Part shown: positions 35,076 through 46,529 of the stretch, piece by piece
Layout of the letters: each line of letters starts with the position of its first letter
How positions within the stretch are numbered: position 1 is the first letter of the stretch
Origin: Mucor racemosus
Taxonomy: Eukaryota; Mucoromycota; Mucoromycetes; Mucorales; Mucoraceae
Reading direction: 5' to 3'
Length of the DNA stretch: 64,000 nucleotides
NCBI GenBank assembly: GCA_027405735.1
Contig: JAPEHQ010000005.1
Coordinates: 1,674,001-1,738,000 of the forward strand
Translations under genes and position numbers: made by a program
The notes under the pieces: model-generated
Databases searched by the model: none
The model's input: only the letters and a program-made list of their open reading frames with translations
What the model was told of the DNA's origin: nothing

Positions 35076-36202
35076 TGATACAATGGGCTGAAATTAACTG
35101 TTATTGTATTTAGGATCTAAAGTTTAGTTTGTATTAATTCGCTGATTAATACTTTAAAGAAGAGAACGTCTACTTCAGGATGTTAGAAAGCTGTGTCTCA
35201 CGTTTAATAACCTAGTGAGTATAATCAATACTGTCCGTTTGATTTATTCGATGGGCCTGTCACTTGGCAGATCTTACGTTTCTAGAAACTAAGAATACTA
35301 AAGGCTTCAACTTGCTTCTTGCATAATGTAAATGTTGATATAAAACTCTACCATTTGATTTAGTATATTATGGTTTCAAAAATATGTAAAATTGGTAGAA
35401 ATATCAATGATGATAAAAACCAAGGAAATTTTACATTTTTAACATTATATCATATATTTAACAATAACAATTTTTGAGCAACAGCGCTAGACATTGGTAG
35501 CATTTAAAGCTATTGGATTTATGTATTATATGCCGTATAAAGCTAATCAAATATTGGATTAAATGGCAATCAATAAAATATAGAGGTACTATTGAGCCAG
35601 CATACCATACAAACTCCAACTTTTCTTTCGTGATAAAAATCTGACCAAAACCCAATAGCAGATATTCAAAATGTACTTCATGTTATGTGTATATTGTTTG
35701 CTGAAGAGTTTTGATTGTATTATTCGTTAAAAAAAGATGTTTAAGAATCGTCCAGAGAAACGTACATTTTAAAACAACAATTTCAAACTTTCTGGATCTA
35801 GCGATCTTATTTTTCAATAAACCAAATATTAATTCTAATGTATTATCAAGTTTTCTCACGTAGTTCTGCTTCTGATCTATTGATTTCACAATAGGAAAAT
35901 AGTAAGTCAATCTAAAAATAACCAAATGGTGCACAGATTCGTCATTTATGCATATATTTCATAGCGATTCAGAGATTAACAGTCTGTGCTTGGTATTTTT
36001 TTTTTTGAGGATGCCGACTTGTACGTAATGAGCACCTGCCATTAAATGCTTAAACCAGCCCGTTTACTACGGAAAAGATTGCAATCATTCCGCAGGTAAC
36101 AGTAGCTCGTCGCAGCAGCATAATGATTGATTGTATTTGAACTCAATTTTAGCAATGAAAATTTTATTTTGGACTTTGTTTCTTCAACTCTATCTTTTAC
36201 AA
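35076..36202. promoter_or_regulatory. Upstream region of TFB4
   Basis: Apart from the degenerate frame at 35458-35934 this is intergenic. A GC-richer stretch (36005-36120, with repeated GCAGCAGCA and CCGCAGGTAAC) precedes the first TFB4 exon. No specific factor site recognised. Confidence 0.35.
35458..35934 (-). pseudogene. Degenerate open frame of about 158 codons, one internal stop
   Basis: Two minus-strand frames, 35934-35683 and 35655-35458, are in the same phase and separated by a single TAA and eight further sense codons. The combined frame contains KQNYVRKLDNTLELIFGLL and FVWYAGSIVPLYFIDCHL. Its length in AT-rich DNA suggests a decayed gene or element protein; no family recognised and no ATG is certain. 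Confidence 0.3.
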
Positions 36203-37396
36203 ATGAAAGACGTGTCAGTAAGCGAAGGTGAATACCCCCATTGCATAAATTGATCTAAGCTTGGACGGATATTAAATCAAATACCATATAGATGATTCAA
36301 ATTTGTTAGTGATTATTATTGATACAAATCCATTTGCTTGGGAAGATTCTTCAAATGCGGAAGTTCCACTCACTCTTGAAAATGCACTGAGTCAAGTTCT
36401 TGTATTCATTAATGCACATTTAGCCTTGAAATATAATAATAAAGTTGTGGTTATAGCAAGCCATGTTGGACAAAGGTTTGTTGTATGCATCTTTGACAAG
36501 TGAGCAATTAGCTTACTAGAGATTTCTTTTTTCTTTTTTTTTTTAAAAAAAAAATAGCAAAATTCTATATCCTTTGGCAGACAATGAAGAAGCTACGACA
36601 AGCAACAATGGCAATAGAAGAAATGCCAACATGTATCCACACTTTCAAATTGTTACAGATCAAATTGTATCCAACCTCCAGAAATTACTTTCGAGTACAG
36701 ATGCTAGTTTTTTAAAAAAAGATATGGGAGCTTCACCAACTATCACAGGTGCTTTGTCAATGGCATTATGTTACATCAACCGTGTAACGAAATTAGATGA
36801 TGAAGCCCACATTAAACCGAGAATTTTAGTATTATCAGTATCTCCCGATTCAGCATATCAATATATCCCACTGATGAACTGTATTTTCTCGGCTCAAAAG
36901 GCTAGTATTCCACTGGATGTTTGTAAGATTTTTGGAGAAGAAACAGCATTTTTACAGCAAGCTTCCAACATTACAGGTGGAGTCTATGTTAAAATGGAAA
37001 ATCGACAAGCATTGTTAGAATATTTAATGATGGCATTTTTACCTGACAGATATTCTCGCAATTATCTCAATCTTCCAAGTCAAGATCAAGTAGATTTTCG
37101 GGCTGCATGCTTTTGTCATAAAAAGATTGTTGATATTGGATTTGTTTGTTCTGTTTGTTTATCAAGCAAGTATTTAATTGGAGATATTTAAGAAATGTTA
37201 TTAATTTATCAATGGTTTTAGTTTTCTGTAAATGGTCTCCTGTGTGCTCAACTTGCAAGTAAGTATTTTAATTATTATAACGTAAAGAATATACTGACGT
37301 TTTTCCTGGTAATTCCATAGAACCAAGTTTGCGTTTAGACCAATGGCGCCTCCTTCCTCTACTTCAAATTCATCGAGTAAATTAAAAAAAAATTAG
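36203..37396 (+). CDS. TFB4: TFIIH core subunit Tfb4/p34 (GTF2H3)
   Basis: Subunit of the TFIIH core needed for RNA polymerase II initiation and nucleotide excision repair; it binds the p44/Ssl1 subunit. Exons 36203-36227, 36292-36475, 36558-37165, 37222-37258 and 37321-37396 give 309 residues. The N-terminal von Willebrand-like fold shows LLVIIIDTNPFAW, KVVVIASHVGQ and KILYPLAD; later come ASPTITGALSMALCYINR, RILVLSVSPD and ITGGVYVKM. The C-terminus has the C4-type zinc finger, CFCHKKIVDIGFVCSVCLS, IFCKWSPVCSTC, ending in a basic tail. The start is a 25 bp first exon (MKDVSVSED). Intron 3 must use a GC donor (CAA|GCAAGT at 37166) to give CLSIFC. 115 bp separate the stop from the SEC62 ATG. 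Confidence 0.94.
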
Positions 37397-37511
37397 ATGT
37401 TTGTCCAAATTTGATTGGGTTAAATTTGTTTAATAAATATATCAAAAGGAAAGGGTTTTCATTTTGTTCATCCTTCTTTTTTCCCTTTCTCTATAAAACA
37501 TATATATAAAA

Positions 37512-38318
37512 ATGAGTCATCAACATGGACCTGGCTGTAATCATGGACCCGCAGGCGGTCAACAGCAAACTATTCAAGTAAATGATGCCAACAAGGCACC
37601 TGCAATCTATAAAAATACTTCCAATTATCTCAAGGATGAAAAGAAATCCGGTTTAAAAGCAAGACAAGGTGTATTCAATGGCAAAAGATTTGAGTATTTC
37701 AAAGGCAAAAGAGGTATTGATGCTATTTTAAAGGAAAATTATGCCAAAGTTACCAAAGGTGATAAGACACCTACAAACCGTGAAGAGGCTTTCAATGTAT
37801 TGAATGATTTGGGTAAATTTGGTTTCATTTTACGTGTTGACCGTGGTGAATCAATTGGTGGTAAGGGTTCTCCTCGTATCTTACAGCCAAATCCTGTTCA
37901 AGAAGTTAAAGAGGATGGCTATTATATGTGGATTTGGGAAGGCTCACAAGTCAAGTTATATATGGGTGCTGCTGCTTTAGTAGCTGTTGTATTGGCTGGT
38001 GTTCTCTTTCCTCTTTGGCCCAATTTCTTGAGATTGGGTGTTTGGTATCTCAGTATTGCTGTTCTTTGCTTGGTTGGTGTCTTTTTCGCAATTGCCATTG
38101 TTCGTCTTATTATTTATGTCATAACATATCCTGTTTTGCCTCGTGGATTCTGGATATTTCCTAATTTATTTGAGGATGTTGGTATTGTTGAGAGTTTCAT
38201 TCCCTTGTATGGATTTGACCCAGTCAAAGAGAAAAAGAGTAAAAAGGCATCTGTAGAGGCTAAGCCTGCAGCAGCAGCAACAGCAACAACAACAGCAACA
38301 GCAACAAAGGAAGAATAA
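37512..38318 (+). CDS. SEC62: ER protein translocation subunit Sec62
   Basis: Single-exon gene of 268 residues for the Sec62 subunit that assists post-translational import through the Sec61 channel. A His/Gly-rich start is followed by a cytosolic domain (SNYLKDEKKSGLKARQGVF, EYFKGKRGIDAI, FNVLNDLGKFGFILRVDRG). The motif GYYMWIWEG precedes two membrane segments, at about 150-172 (LYMGAAALVAVVLAGVLF) and 180-207 (LSIAVLCLVGVFFAIAIVRL), then RGFWIFPNLFEDVGIVESF. The tail is basic and Ala/Thr-rich (KKSKKASVEAK). The length is close to yeast Sec62 (283). An AAAA preceding the ATG fits a fungal start context. Confidence 0.95.
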   Translation: MSHQHGPGCNHGPAGGQQQTIQVNDANKAPAIYKNTSNYLKDEKKSGLKARQGVFNGKRFEYFKGKRGIDAILKENYAKVTKGDKTPTNREEAFNVLNDLGKFGFILRVDRGESIGGKGSPRILQPNPVQEVKEDGYYMWIWEGSQVKLYMGAAALVAVVLAGVLFPLWPNFLRLGVWYLSIAVLCLVGVFFAIAIVRLIIYVITYPVLPRGFWIFPNLFEDVGIVESFIPLYGFDPVKEKKSKKASVEAKPAAAATATTTATATKEE

Positions 38319-39718
38319 ATCTACACTTTTATCAATTCATTATTATCAAATACATTACATCAATCAAACTCTCTCCCAACATCTTTTTTCTCGTAAAAAA
38401 AAAACTATAATTTCTTCTCTTATGTGCAAATAAAAATTACATTAGCATACCCTGATTGAATATGTGAGATTAATGTTGGATTTGTGTCTTGAATAATGCA
38501 ATTTATGCATGTCAATGGTAAACAATGGGTCATGTATTTTGAGCAAATTCGTTATTCTTTTCTTAGAACGTCGTTATTCTAAAAAAAAAAAGGACAGCTA
38601 GTGATTCAAGATGATCATTTCCTATATAAAACCGTTTTTAATTTATAAAAGAAAAATATCTCAAGAAAGTCGGTGTGTCAAGAAAGTGAATTGGCACAAT
38701 TGATGCATTGCAGCCACTTTCTAAACATGAAAATAAATCCTTTGAAAATCTTCATGGTTGATTTTGTTTGAGAGACTGACTTCTTCTTAAAAACTATTAC
38801 TGCTACGCAAATCTATTCAGAATCTATTAATGATATTACCTTATAATACTTCAGTAGACAGTGTCTTGAAAAACATATATTGGGTATTGAAATTACTTGA
38901 CAGCAGAATTAGATGCGGTTTTCTTCGGTAAATTACGCACAAAATAACGCATTTTAATCTGAAAATCCAATGTTATTCAAAAAACGAAGTATTTATTAAA
39001 TGCATTAGCATACTGGCGCTGCATCTCCCAATTAAGGTGTATCTTTTAACACTTCTTTAATATTAAAATGACAATATAAATCCCCGTTTTGATAAAGATA
39101 TAAGCATATACTTTGATATGTGTCAATGGTTACCATAGCAACCAATTATTTTTTGACAGCTGAACCTCCTGATAACTACAATGCCATAGTAACGATCTAA
39201 TAGCTGCACTGCTTGATTAAAAATCTTCGATCTGGGGCATTTATTAGTTGAAAGGCAATTAGTATGTTGTACAAATTCTATGAGCATGCACCAGTCTCGA
39301 AATTAAAGCAATATTTAACCGCCACACAATTGCGACCTCCGAAACCTACCATTGTCATACATATAGTATAAGTCAGGAAAGGGATCCAGACCCAATGAAC
39401 ATGAAAGCTATCAAAGTATTGATAGCCTTGTTTCTTATTTCTATTTTAAAAACTAACTGCTGTCTCATTTACTATTATTTCATAAGGTTTATCATTGTTA
39501 AACTTGAGACTTCAATAGCAAATGAGAAGCATAAAATCATACAACTAAATGATATAAGAGAGAAAGAACGAGAATTATCAATCTCAGTCATATTTCAGCT
39601 GCTTGTCGACTCTACATTTTTTTTTCCTTTTCTTTTTTCCTTCTTTTTTCTTTTTCCCTTTGATATTCCTTTTAATCTATATTCTTTTATTCTGCTTTTA
39701 TTTTCAAAAATACATTAA
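38319..39718. promoter_or_regulatory. Intergenic region between SEC62 and VAC8
   Basis: No gene seen. The last 200 bp before the VAC8 ATG include a strong pyrimidine tract (about 39617-39670) typical of a leader or core promoter. An X-box-like site lies at 39129-39142 (separate entry). A 107-codon frame at 39395-39718 translates the pyrimidine tract and is not a gene. Confidence 0.45.
39129..39142. promoter_or_regulatory. X-box-like palindrome (possible RFX site)
   Basis: GTTACCATAGCAAC fits the RFX X-box consensus (GTNRCC, 0-3 spacer, RGYAAC) with both half sites intact. It lies about 590 bp upstream of VAC8 and about 810 bp downstream of SEC62. Fungal RFX proteins (Crt1/Sak1 family) bind such sites; binding here is inference. 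Confidence 0.35.
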
Positions 39719-41928
39719 ATGGGTAATTCGTGTAGTAGTTGTTGCTCAAACTGCTTTGGAAGTAAGAAGAAAAGATACATAATCGAGTTTTTGAATTAGT
39801 TTTTTAATAAATGAATGAATGTGTTTTGTAATTTATAGAGCGCAGTAGAACGGGACTTTATGAACCCTTATTACAAGAAAATGAGCGTGAGGCTATTGCA
39901 GAACTATTGCAATATCTTGAAAGTACAGTTTTGAAACAGTAGATTTCTTAAATTGGTTGCTAAATCAGCTTTTTTTAGATCGTAGTGATACCAACTTTTT
40001 TGAAGGAGAACCATTACAAGCACTTTCCACTTTAGCATATTCAGATAACGTAGACTTGCAAAGGTCAGCAGCACTCGCATTTGCAGAAATTACCGAGAAA
40101 GATGTTCGCCAAGTTGGCCGTGACACTTTGGACCCTATATTATTCTTATTGCAGTCTCATGATGTTGAAGTTCAACGAGCTGCAAGTGCTGCTCTGGGCA
40201 ATCTTGCTGTAAACAGTAAGTTGATTGATGAGGCAAAAAGTAAATACCATCAGTTTATTAAATCATTTTAGCTGAGAATAAGCTTCTTATTGTTAAACTC
40301 GGTGGACTTGATCAACTTGTACGTCAAATGGGATCTCCAAACGTTGAAGTTCAATGCAATGCAGTTGGTTGTATTACAAATCTTGCTACTCACGGTAAGT
40401 TTGCATCGTGTATGTCTCAATATATAATAATTTTTGTAAATCAATAGATGAAAATAAGACAAAAATTGCAAAATCTGATGCTTTGCGTTTGTTGGTCGAT
40501 TTAGCAAGATCTAAAGATCAAAGAGTACAAAGAAATGCTACAGGCGCCTTATTAAATATGACACACACACGTAAGACTTGATTGCTTATGTTATTTATAA
40601 GATACATCTTACGAATTCTTAATTTAATAGAGGAAAACAGACAACAGTTAGTAAATGCAGGTGCTATTCCTGTATTGATTAGTTTGCTCGGTTCACCAGA
40701 TGCAGATGTTCAATATTACTGTACAACAGCTTTATCCAACATTGCAGTAGATGGTAAATAACGTTGATTTTATATTTTGTGCATAAGCTTAAACCACAAA
40801 TACAATATAGGCGGCAACCGTAAGAAACTTGCTCAAACTGATTCACGGCTTGTTCAATATTTGATTGCTTTAATGGACACTAAAAGCTTAAAAGTACAAT
40901 GTCAAGCAGCTCTTGCTTTAAGAAATCTCGCATCGGACGGTAATATATATATATATATATATATACATATATGTAAACAAAATCAGCACATTATTAAATC
41001 CTTATACGCACTTTTTTTTTAGAAAAATATCAACTCGAAATTGTTCGCTGCAAAGGCCTTCCTCCACTCTTACGTCTATTAAAATCTTCCTTTCTACCAC
41101 TTATTTTATCTTCTGTTGCATGCATTCGTAATATATCCATTCATCCTGCTAACGAATCTCCTATCATTGATGGAGGTTTTGTGAATCCTCTCATTGAATT
41201 ATTGGCATACGATGACAATGAAGAAATCCAATGTCATGCTATTTCTACACTGCGAAATCTTGCTGCAAGTTCTGAACGTAATAAACGAGCAATTGTCGAA
41301 GCTGGTGCTGTTGAACGTATCAAGACATTAATTAACAAAGTCCCTGCTAGTGTTCAAACAGAAATGACTGCAGCTATTGCTGTGTTGGCTCTTAGCGATG
41401 ATTTAAAGCAAAGATTACTAAGTATGGGCATTTTGGAAGTTTTAGTAGAGTTGACTTCTAGCTCAAATATGGAAGTTGAGGGTAACTCTGCTGCCGCTAT
41501 TGGAAACCTTAGTTCAAAAGGTAAATATTATTTGGGCGCATTTTAGTTTCATAATATATCAACAACTTTATGTAGTTAAAGATTACACACCTTTTGTCAA
41601 AGCTTGGAATTTACCATTTGGTGGTCTTGAGAAATTCTTGATTCAATTTCTTTCGGAAGAACAAGATATTGCTTTCCAGCATATTGGTGTTTGGACTATT
41701 GAGCAGTTTTTGGATGGTGGAGATGAACGATTATTAAATTTGATAGCAAATTCTGATACAATTACAGATTCTATTAAGCGAATTATTAATGAAGGACAAA
41801 AGCCAAAGATGGAAATGGGAGAGGAAGATACTGACGATGGCGACATATTTGCTTTAGCTAAACGTGTTTACAATATTTTGCAACAAATTAGAGAATCTAA
41901 TAGCACAAGTCAAAAGAAACAACGTTAA
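39719..41928 (+). CDS. VAC8: Vacuolar armadillo-repeat protein Vac8
   Basis: Vac8 anchors the vacuole to actin cables via Vac17, supports homotypic vacuole fusion and forms nucleus-vacuole junctions. Nine exons: 39719-39761, 39839-39922, 39979-40215, 40272-40394, 40448-40570, 40631-40753, 40811-40939, 41023-41520, 41576-41928, giving 570 residues (yeast Vac8 is 578). The N-terminus [14 protein letters not shown] has a myristoylation glycine and a cysteine cluster for palmitoylation. Armadillo repeats carry the usual signatures: [114 protein letters not shown]. All eight introns are phase 1. The ATG is the only one compatible with the lipidation signal. Confidence 0.96.
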
Positions 41929-43110
41929 TCATTAACATCTTACTATCGATCATAACCAAATTTACTACCTTTTCTATTGTATTGTACTCACTTTCTCTCT
42001 CTTATTTTGTTGGTATTTTACAAATAAATAATTAAAAAATTGCCATCACTCACTTTTTCCTCATATCTGTCGAACATTTATTTGCGATGATAGTTTTAAT
42101 GTTTTAATGGTGTAAATGGAATTCAGCTACGCATTAAAAATTGATTTCAATTGCGCATTTGAATGAAAATAATATATGAACCACATTATGTTTTATGCAA
42201 ACATGAAAACCTTCAAATATCGAAATTCCCTCTGCTAGGGTAATTATACTGTGTGATTATTTATGATCAAAACATGATATATAAACAATCTACTTATTAA
42301 CCTCGATAATTGCCAATGCCATACATACTGGTTTTTACCAATTTAGCCCTAATTCTAATTTGAAATGATCTGCTGAGCTACAAAACCCGCTTGAAAAAAA
42401 GTGGGTGGTCTTTGCTTCTTACGATTTTTCCACTAAATCAACATGATGTTAAAACTATAGATACAGATACTGTTACAAATATAGTATATATTTTGAACTT
42501 TGCAGCCCATTTGGATAAATATTCATTAATTGCAAACATTTTTCCGGTTGCTTTATTTTGTTTAAGCAGAGGAAGAGATGGTTTTACTCAAAAATGTATG
42601 CTCTACTCCTTCAGAAATAGCTATTAGCTAATGAAAACAAGGTATGTTATTCGTATATTCACTGCACATTAGGTCCAACTTTAAAATTCGATTTTGAATC
42701 ACTACTTGGTTCTATAAAAAAATTCAAAGAATATCGGAAACAATTCATACAAAATAATTTAACAAATACGTGTTTTCATTTCCCCATTGTTAAAGCAACT
42801 CGGTGAGGCTGAGTATACAGTATTATAATTCCGGGGGTCAACACTAGAGGTACCTGTTATTATTGCAACGTGTAATGATCTATAATTTTGGACGAACAAC
42901 TAAATATAAAATATGAGACGATCTTTAATCGCTACAAAGAAAGCTCATCTAACTTCAACAAACCTTGAAAAAAGCTCGGCTGCATAAAAAAAAACTCGGT
43001 TAATTTTAAATAGTTACTGTTGCGTCCACAAGTATGTATACATCCCTTGGTTAAAATTACGACACAGTTTGATATGGTAAGTTCTACATTGCTGTGTATT
43101 ATGTTATAAA
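41929..43110. other. Intergenic, with a diverged copy of the GAGCCGAGC-type element
   Basis: Holds the VAC8 3' UTR and otherwise AT-rich DNA. At about 42865-43010 the sequence TGTAATGATCTATAATTTTGG and several AAGCTC or CTCGG motifs match the element at 62622-63165 in diluted form. No gene seen. Confidence 0.45.
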
Positions 43111-43509
43111 TGATATATCAGAAGTTTACCCAGATGTAGAAATCCAGGAACAACTATTGAAATATGAAATCCAACATGGCATAACATTTAGTAACTCCTA
43201 CTAAATGTCATACATAACCACTAGTATTAACAGCGACTATCAGGAACATTCAGGAACACTTGGCAACAATGAAACATAAGCAATCCTACATCTTATCCAA
43301 ATGATACAATCACAGATTCCCAATTCCAAAAATCCCATTGTATATGATTTGTTCCCAAATCATATCAAGTACCTCAATACCCGACAATTCATTAATAATA
43401 TTAATAATCATATAACTATCTAGAAAACATATAAATACAAAGCATCAATTAATTAATAAAATGTATCTTTTAGCAGAGTATTTTTATATTAGTATCTTTT
43501 GATATAACA
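43111..43509 (+). mobile_element. Solo LTR, family C, copy 1
   Basis: About 95% identical to the LTR at 62217-62608. Begins TGATATATCA and ends TTGATATAACA, with a CATATAAATAC TATA-like box near its 3' third. The flanking 5-mers (ATAAA left, TTGTA right) do not match. The right flank is the left end of repeat R1 copy 2. Confidence 0.72.
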
Positions 43510-45411
43510 TTGTACATGATGAGCATCGTGCCGTTCTCAAAATTCCTTCCATTTTTTACTGGAATAGGGTTTTAAATTATATTTGCTTTTATTAATATAG
43601 ATTATAGACAATACAATTCAATACGTTGTTGATGTAAAGCAATACATGCAAGAGCCAATATATTTACAATTACCATCATTTGTAAATATATTTATAGCTA
43701 TAATGTTTGCAGTAGCAATGGTTTTTGCTCGAGTATAAACTTAAATAATACTTACCGCTTAAATTTTTATGCAAGTAAAATCTAAGATTATAGATGTTAC
43801 TTTATCACTCGTAAAATTTAAACAAATTAACCTTCTTTAAACTTACTATTTTAGCTTACGATTATCAGCTGTAAAAAGATTTGTTTTCAAGTATAGCTAT
43901 GATCAAGACTATAGTCATTAGGCAAGACATTAGATTATTCTTTTTTTTGTTTTTATATCATTTGAAATTTTATCACTTTTCTGAAACATTTCGTGGGTTT
44001 GTAGCCAGTTCTAGCTTTTTTTCATTGCGTAGGTATATATATTATTATTATTACCTTCGAATTGATCTGGTAATCATCAAGAAATACGTCCAACAATACA
44101 GTACTAAACAATGATATTTGATCTTAGAATGCGGTTAGATGAAAATATCCGTCTCTAATAATATAACGATTGCTACCTATATTAAAAACATTAGTCCCTT
44201 AATATTAGCATGCGTATTCAAATAAAAGAAAAGAATACCAGCTTGATAGTCTGATATGCCTTATCAAGGGGTGAATAATATCCTTGGAATATGAAAACAA
44301 AAAGAGAGAAACAACACAGGTAGAAAAGGATTTTCCAAACTTTTCCATTATTCAGCGCAATTAAAACCCTGTTAAATTGCACATTTCAGTCAATGCAAAC
44401 GCAGCATTACAGCGCCTGAACTATAAACTAAGCAAAATAAGCAATATCTGTTACAATAATAGAAACATAAAATTTTCTACTAGAAAAACCGTCTGTCATA
44501 TCATACATTCATTAAAAAATTGCAAAAGCAAGTCCGTAGAACGACGCCGTAATTGAGCATAGCAAGATCGAACGACCAAGTCTCTTATACTATGGTACAG
44601 TATATATCTAAGTTTTAAATAAAAATGCGGTTTTTTTTTAACTTTTCTTATATTTAACCACGTACGGTCTGAAAATTCAGTTTTTGTAGCGGACATTTTC
44701 GAAGCTCATTTTATCCTTACCAACACTCATGATTTTGATCAAAAAACAGAAAAATCAAATTTTGATGCCAAAATCAACGTTTAAATATACTACATTGTGA
44801 GAGAAACTTGTAGCCATAACTAATACACATTTTATAAAAGCTTAATATTAAATGTTAAGTAATGAAAATCTGTAGTTTTGTCCCAAAAACGGTTTTTTGA
44901 TTAAAGGATTTTCATGTAATATTTTACAATAAAAATGTTTGTTATTTTTTATTGAGCAGATAGAGCGCTAAATGTTGTATAAGTGTATATTTTTTGTTTT
45001 TTTAATTGGTAGTATAATTAACTCTAGATTTGCAAAACCAAAAAAAAAATTTAAAAAATGTCAAAATTGATGATCTAAACAAAATTAATTTTCTAAATTA
45101 ATATTCCGCTTGTAAGCCTTGTACGTCTTAAAAATAAGAGATTTTATTATACTTGTGAACTTTTTCAAGAATTTACGATGCTGTACCCACTCGACTCAAG
45201 CTTATTACTGTAAATATTTACATATTATGTTAATATTATGTGGTAGTTATTAGATGATAATATAGCCCTACTTGATAATTATTGCGCTAGAGGTGATTTA
45301 CATTAAGTTTTAGTGTTACCTCTCCAATATCATAAATATAACCATAGCCATCACTGGAACCTATTATTGCCACCTTTTTACCCTCTTTGTCCCAAGCCCA
45401 TTTATTCAATG
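43510..45411 (+). repeat. Repeat R1, copy 2 (truncated on the right by an LTR)
   Basis: Collinear with 2321-4215. It stops inside the dynein fragment at the sequence TTTATTCAATG, where LTR family A begins. The segment from about 44517 to 45000 is identical to 47182-47665 of copy 3, while neighbouring parts are clearly diverged. Confidence 0.75.
45288..45411 (-). pseudogene. Dynein intermediate chain fragment, copy 2 (cut by LTR)
   Basis: Minus-strand translation gives NKWAWDKEGKKVA, SSDGYGYIYDIG and the same stop as copy 1. The upstream part (LWNLN blade) is missing because the LTR at 45412 interrupts the repeat. Confidence 0.65.
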
Positions 45412-45947
45412 TGTTGTATTCCACCTACTAGTATCATACATTATCACCTTCTACAGTATCAATACATCTTACAATCTATTGACTACGACATGTATTGAAG
45501 TGCAAGTCTTGATATCGGATATACGATATAAGAAACTCCTAGCGTATCAAGTTTAATCCAGTAATTACCAAGGACGCTTTGACCTCAATTATGGCACCAC
45601 ATTATTTCATCCCAGCAGTTAACCAATCAAGTAGCTATCAAATCAACATCCAAGCACATTTAGCGCAGCATTGAAACAAGACAACTCACAAGCTCTGCAA
45701 TAACGTTTAAATTATGATTGATCCATTTCAATCCATAGATTACTATCAAACAGATCCAATGGTTCAATAGTGCCTTAAATTACATCTCAGGATCTCAATG
45801 TCAAATCAATATAAAAGGCCATACTTTTACATCTAAATAAACGATATCTTGTTTTTATTACACAGTTGAAGAACTGATTAATTACTCATTCTTTTATAAT
45901 TGTATTCTTTTTTAAGTACTATTTATCAATCCTGAAAATATACGACA
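45412..45947 (+). mobile_element. Solo LTR, family A (536 bp)
   Basis: Starts TGTTGTATTCCACC and ends ATATACGACA, with a TATAAAAGGCC box near 45812. It is immediately followed at 45948-45976 by 29 bp that are the reverse complement of the LTR's own first 30 or so bases (ATGTATGATACTAGGTGG...), giving a false impression of a terminal-inverted-repeat element. Left flank belongs to R1 copy 2 and right flank to the start of R1 copy 3, and the flanking bases do not match each other. Confidence 0.78.
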
Positions 45948-45976
45948 TAATGTATGATACTAGGTGGAATACAACA
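45948..45976 (-). repeat. 29 bp inverted fragment of LTR-A 5' end
   Basis: TAATGTATGATACTAGG and GTGGAATACAACA match the reverse complement of 45412-45444 except for a 3 bp deletion. Absent from the other two LTR-A copies, which stop at ACGACA. Confidence 0.7.
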
Positions 45977-46529
45977 CATTTTCTTTTGTTAATATGGATT
46001 ATAATAGATAATACAATGCAATACATTGGTGATGTAGAGCAGCGCATGCAAGAGCCAATATATTTATGATTATCATCATCATTTGTAAATTATGTTTATA
46101 GCAGCTATGATAATGTTTACAGCAACAATGGTTTTTACTCGAGCAAAAACTTAAATAACACTTCTTACTGCTTAAATTTATATGCAAGCTAAATCTAAGA
46201 TTATAGATGTTACTTTATTACACGTAAAACTTAAACAAATTAACCTTGTTTAAACTTACTATTCCAGTTTACGATTGCCAGCTGTAGAAAGATTTGTTTT
46301 CAAATATAGCTACGATCAAAACTATGGTTATTAAGCAAGACATTGGAGTATTCTTTTTTTTTTTGTGTTTCTATATCATTTGAAATTTTATCACTTTTCT
46401 GGAACATTTCGTGAGTTTGTTGCCAGTTCTAGCTTTTCATGGAGCAGATATAAATACCATTGCCTTCGATTATTTGATCTGGTAATCAAGAAATACGTCC
46501 AACAATACAGTAGTAAATAGTGATATTTG

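Noticed and set aside
39395..39718. 107-codon frame ending just before VAC8
   Set aside because: Its second half translates the pyrimidine-rich leader (Phe/Leu runs); no family features, and it ends at the VAC8 start codon.
45412..45976. MITE with 33 bp terminal inverted repeats
   Set aside because: The other two copies end at ACGACA without the inverted end, and one has a 5 bp ATCAC duplication with TG...CA termini, so an LTR with a rearranged end fits better.
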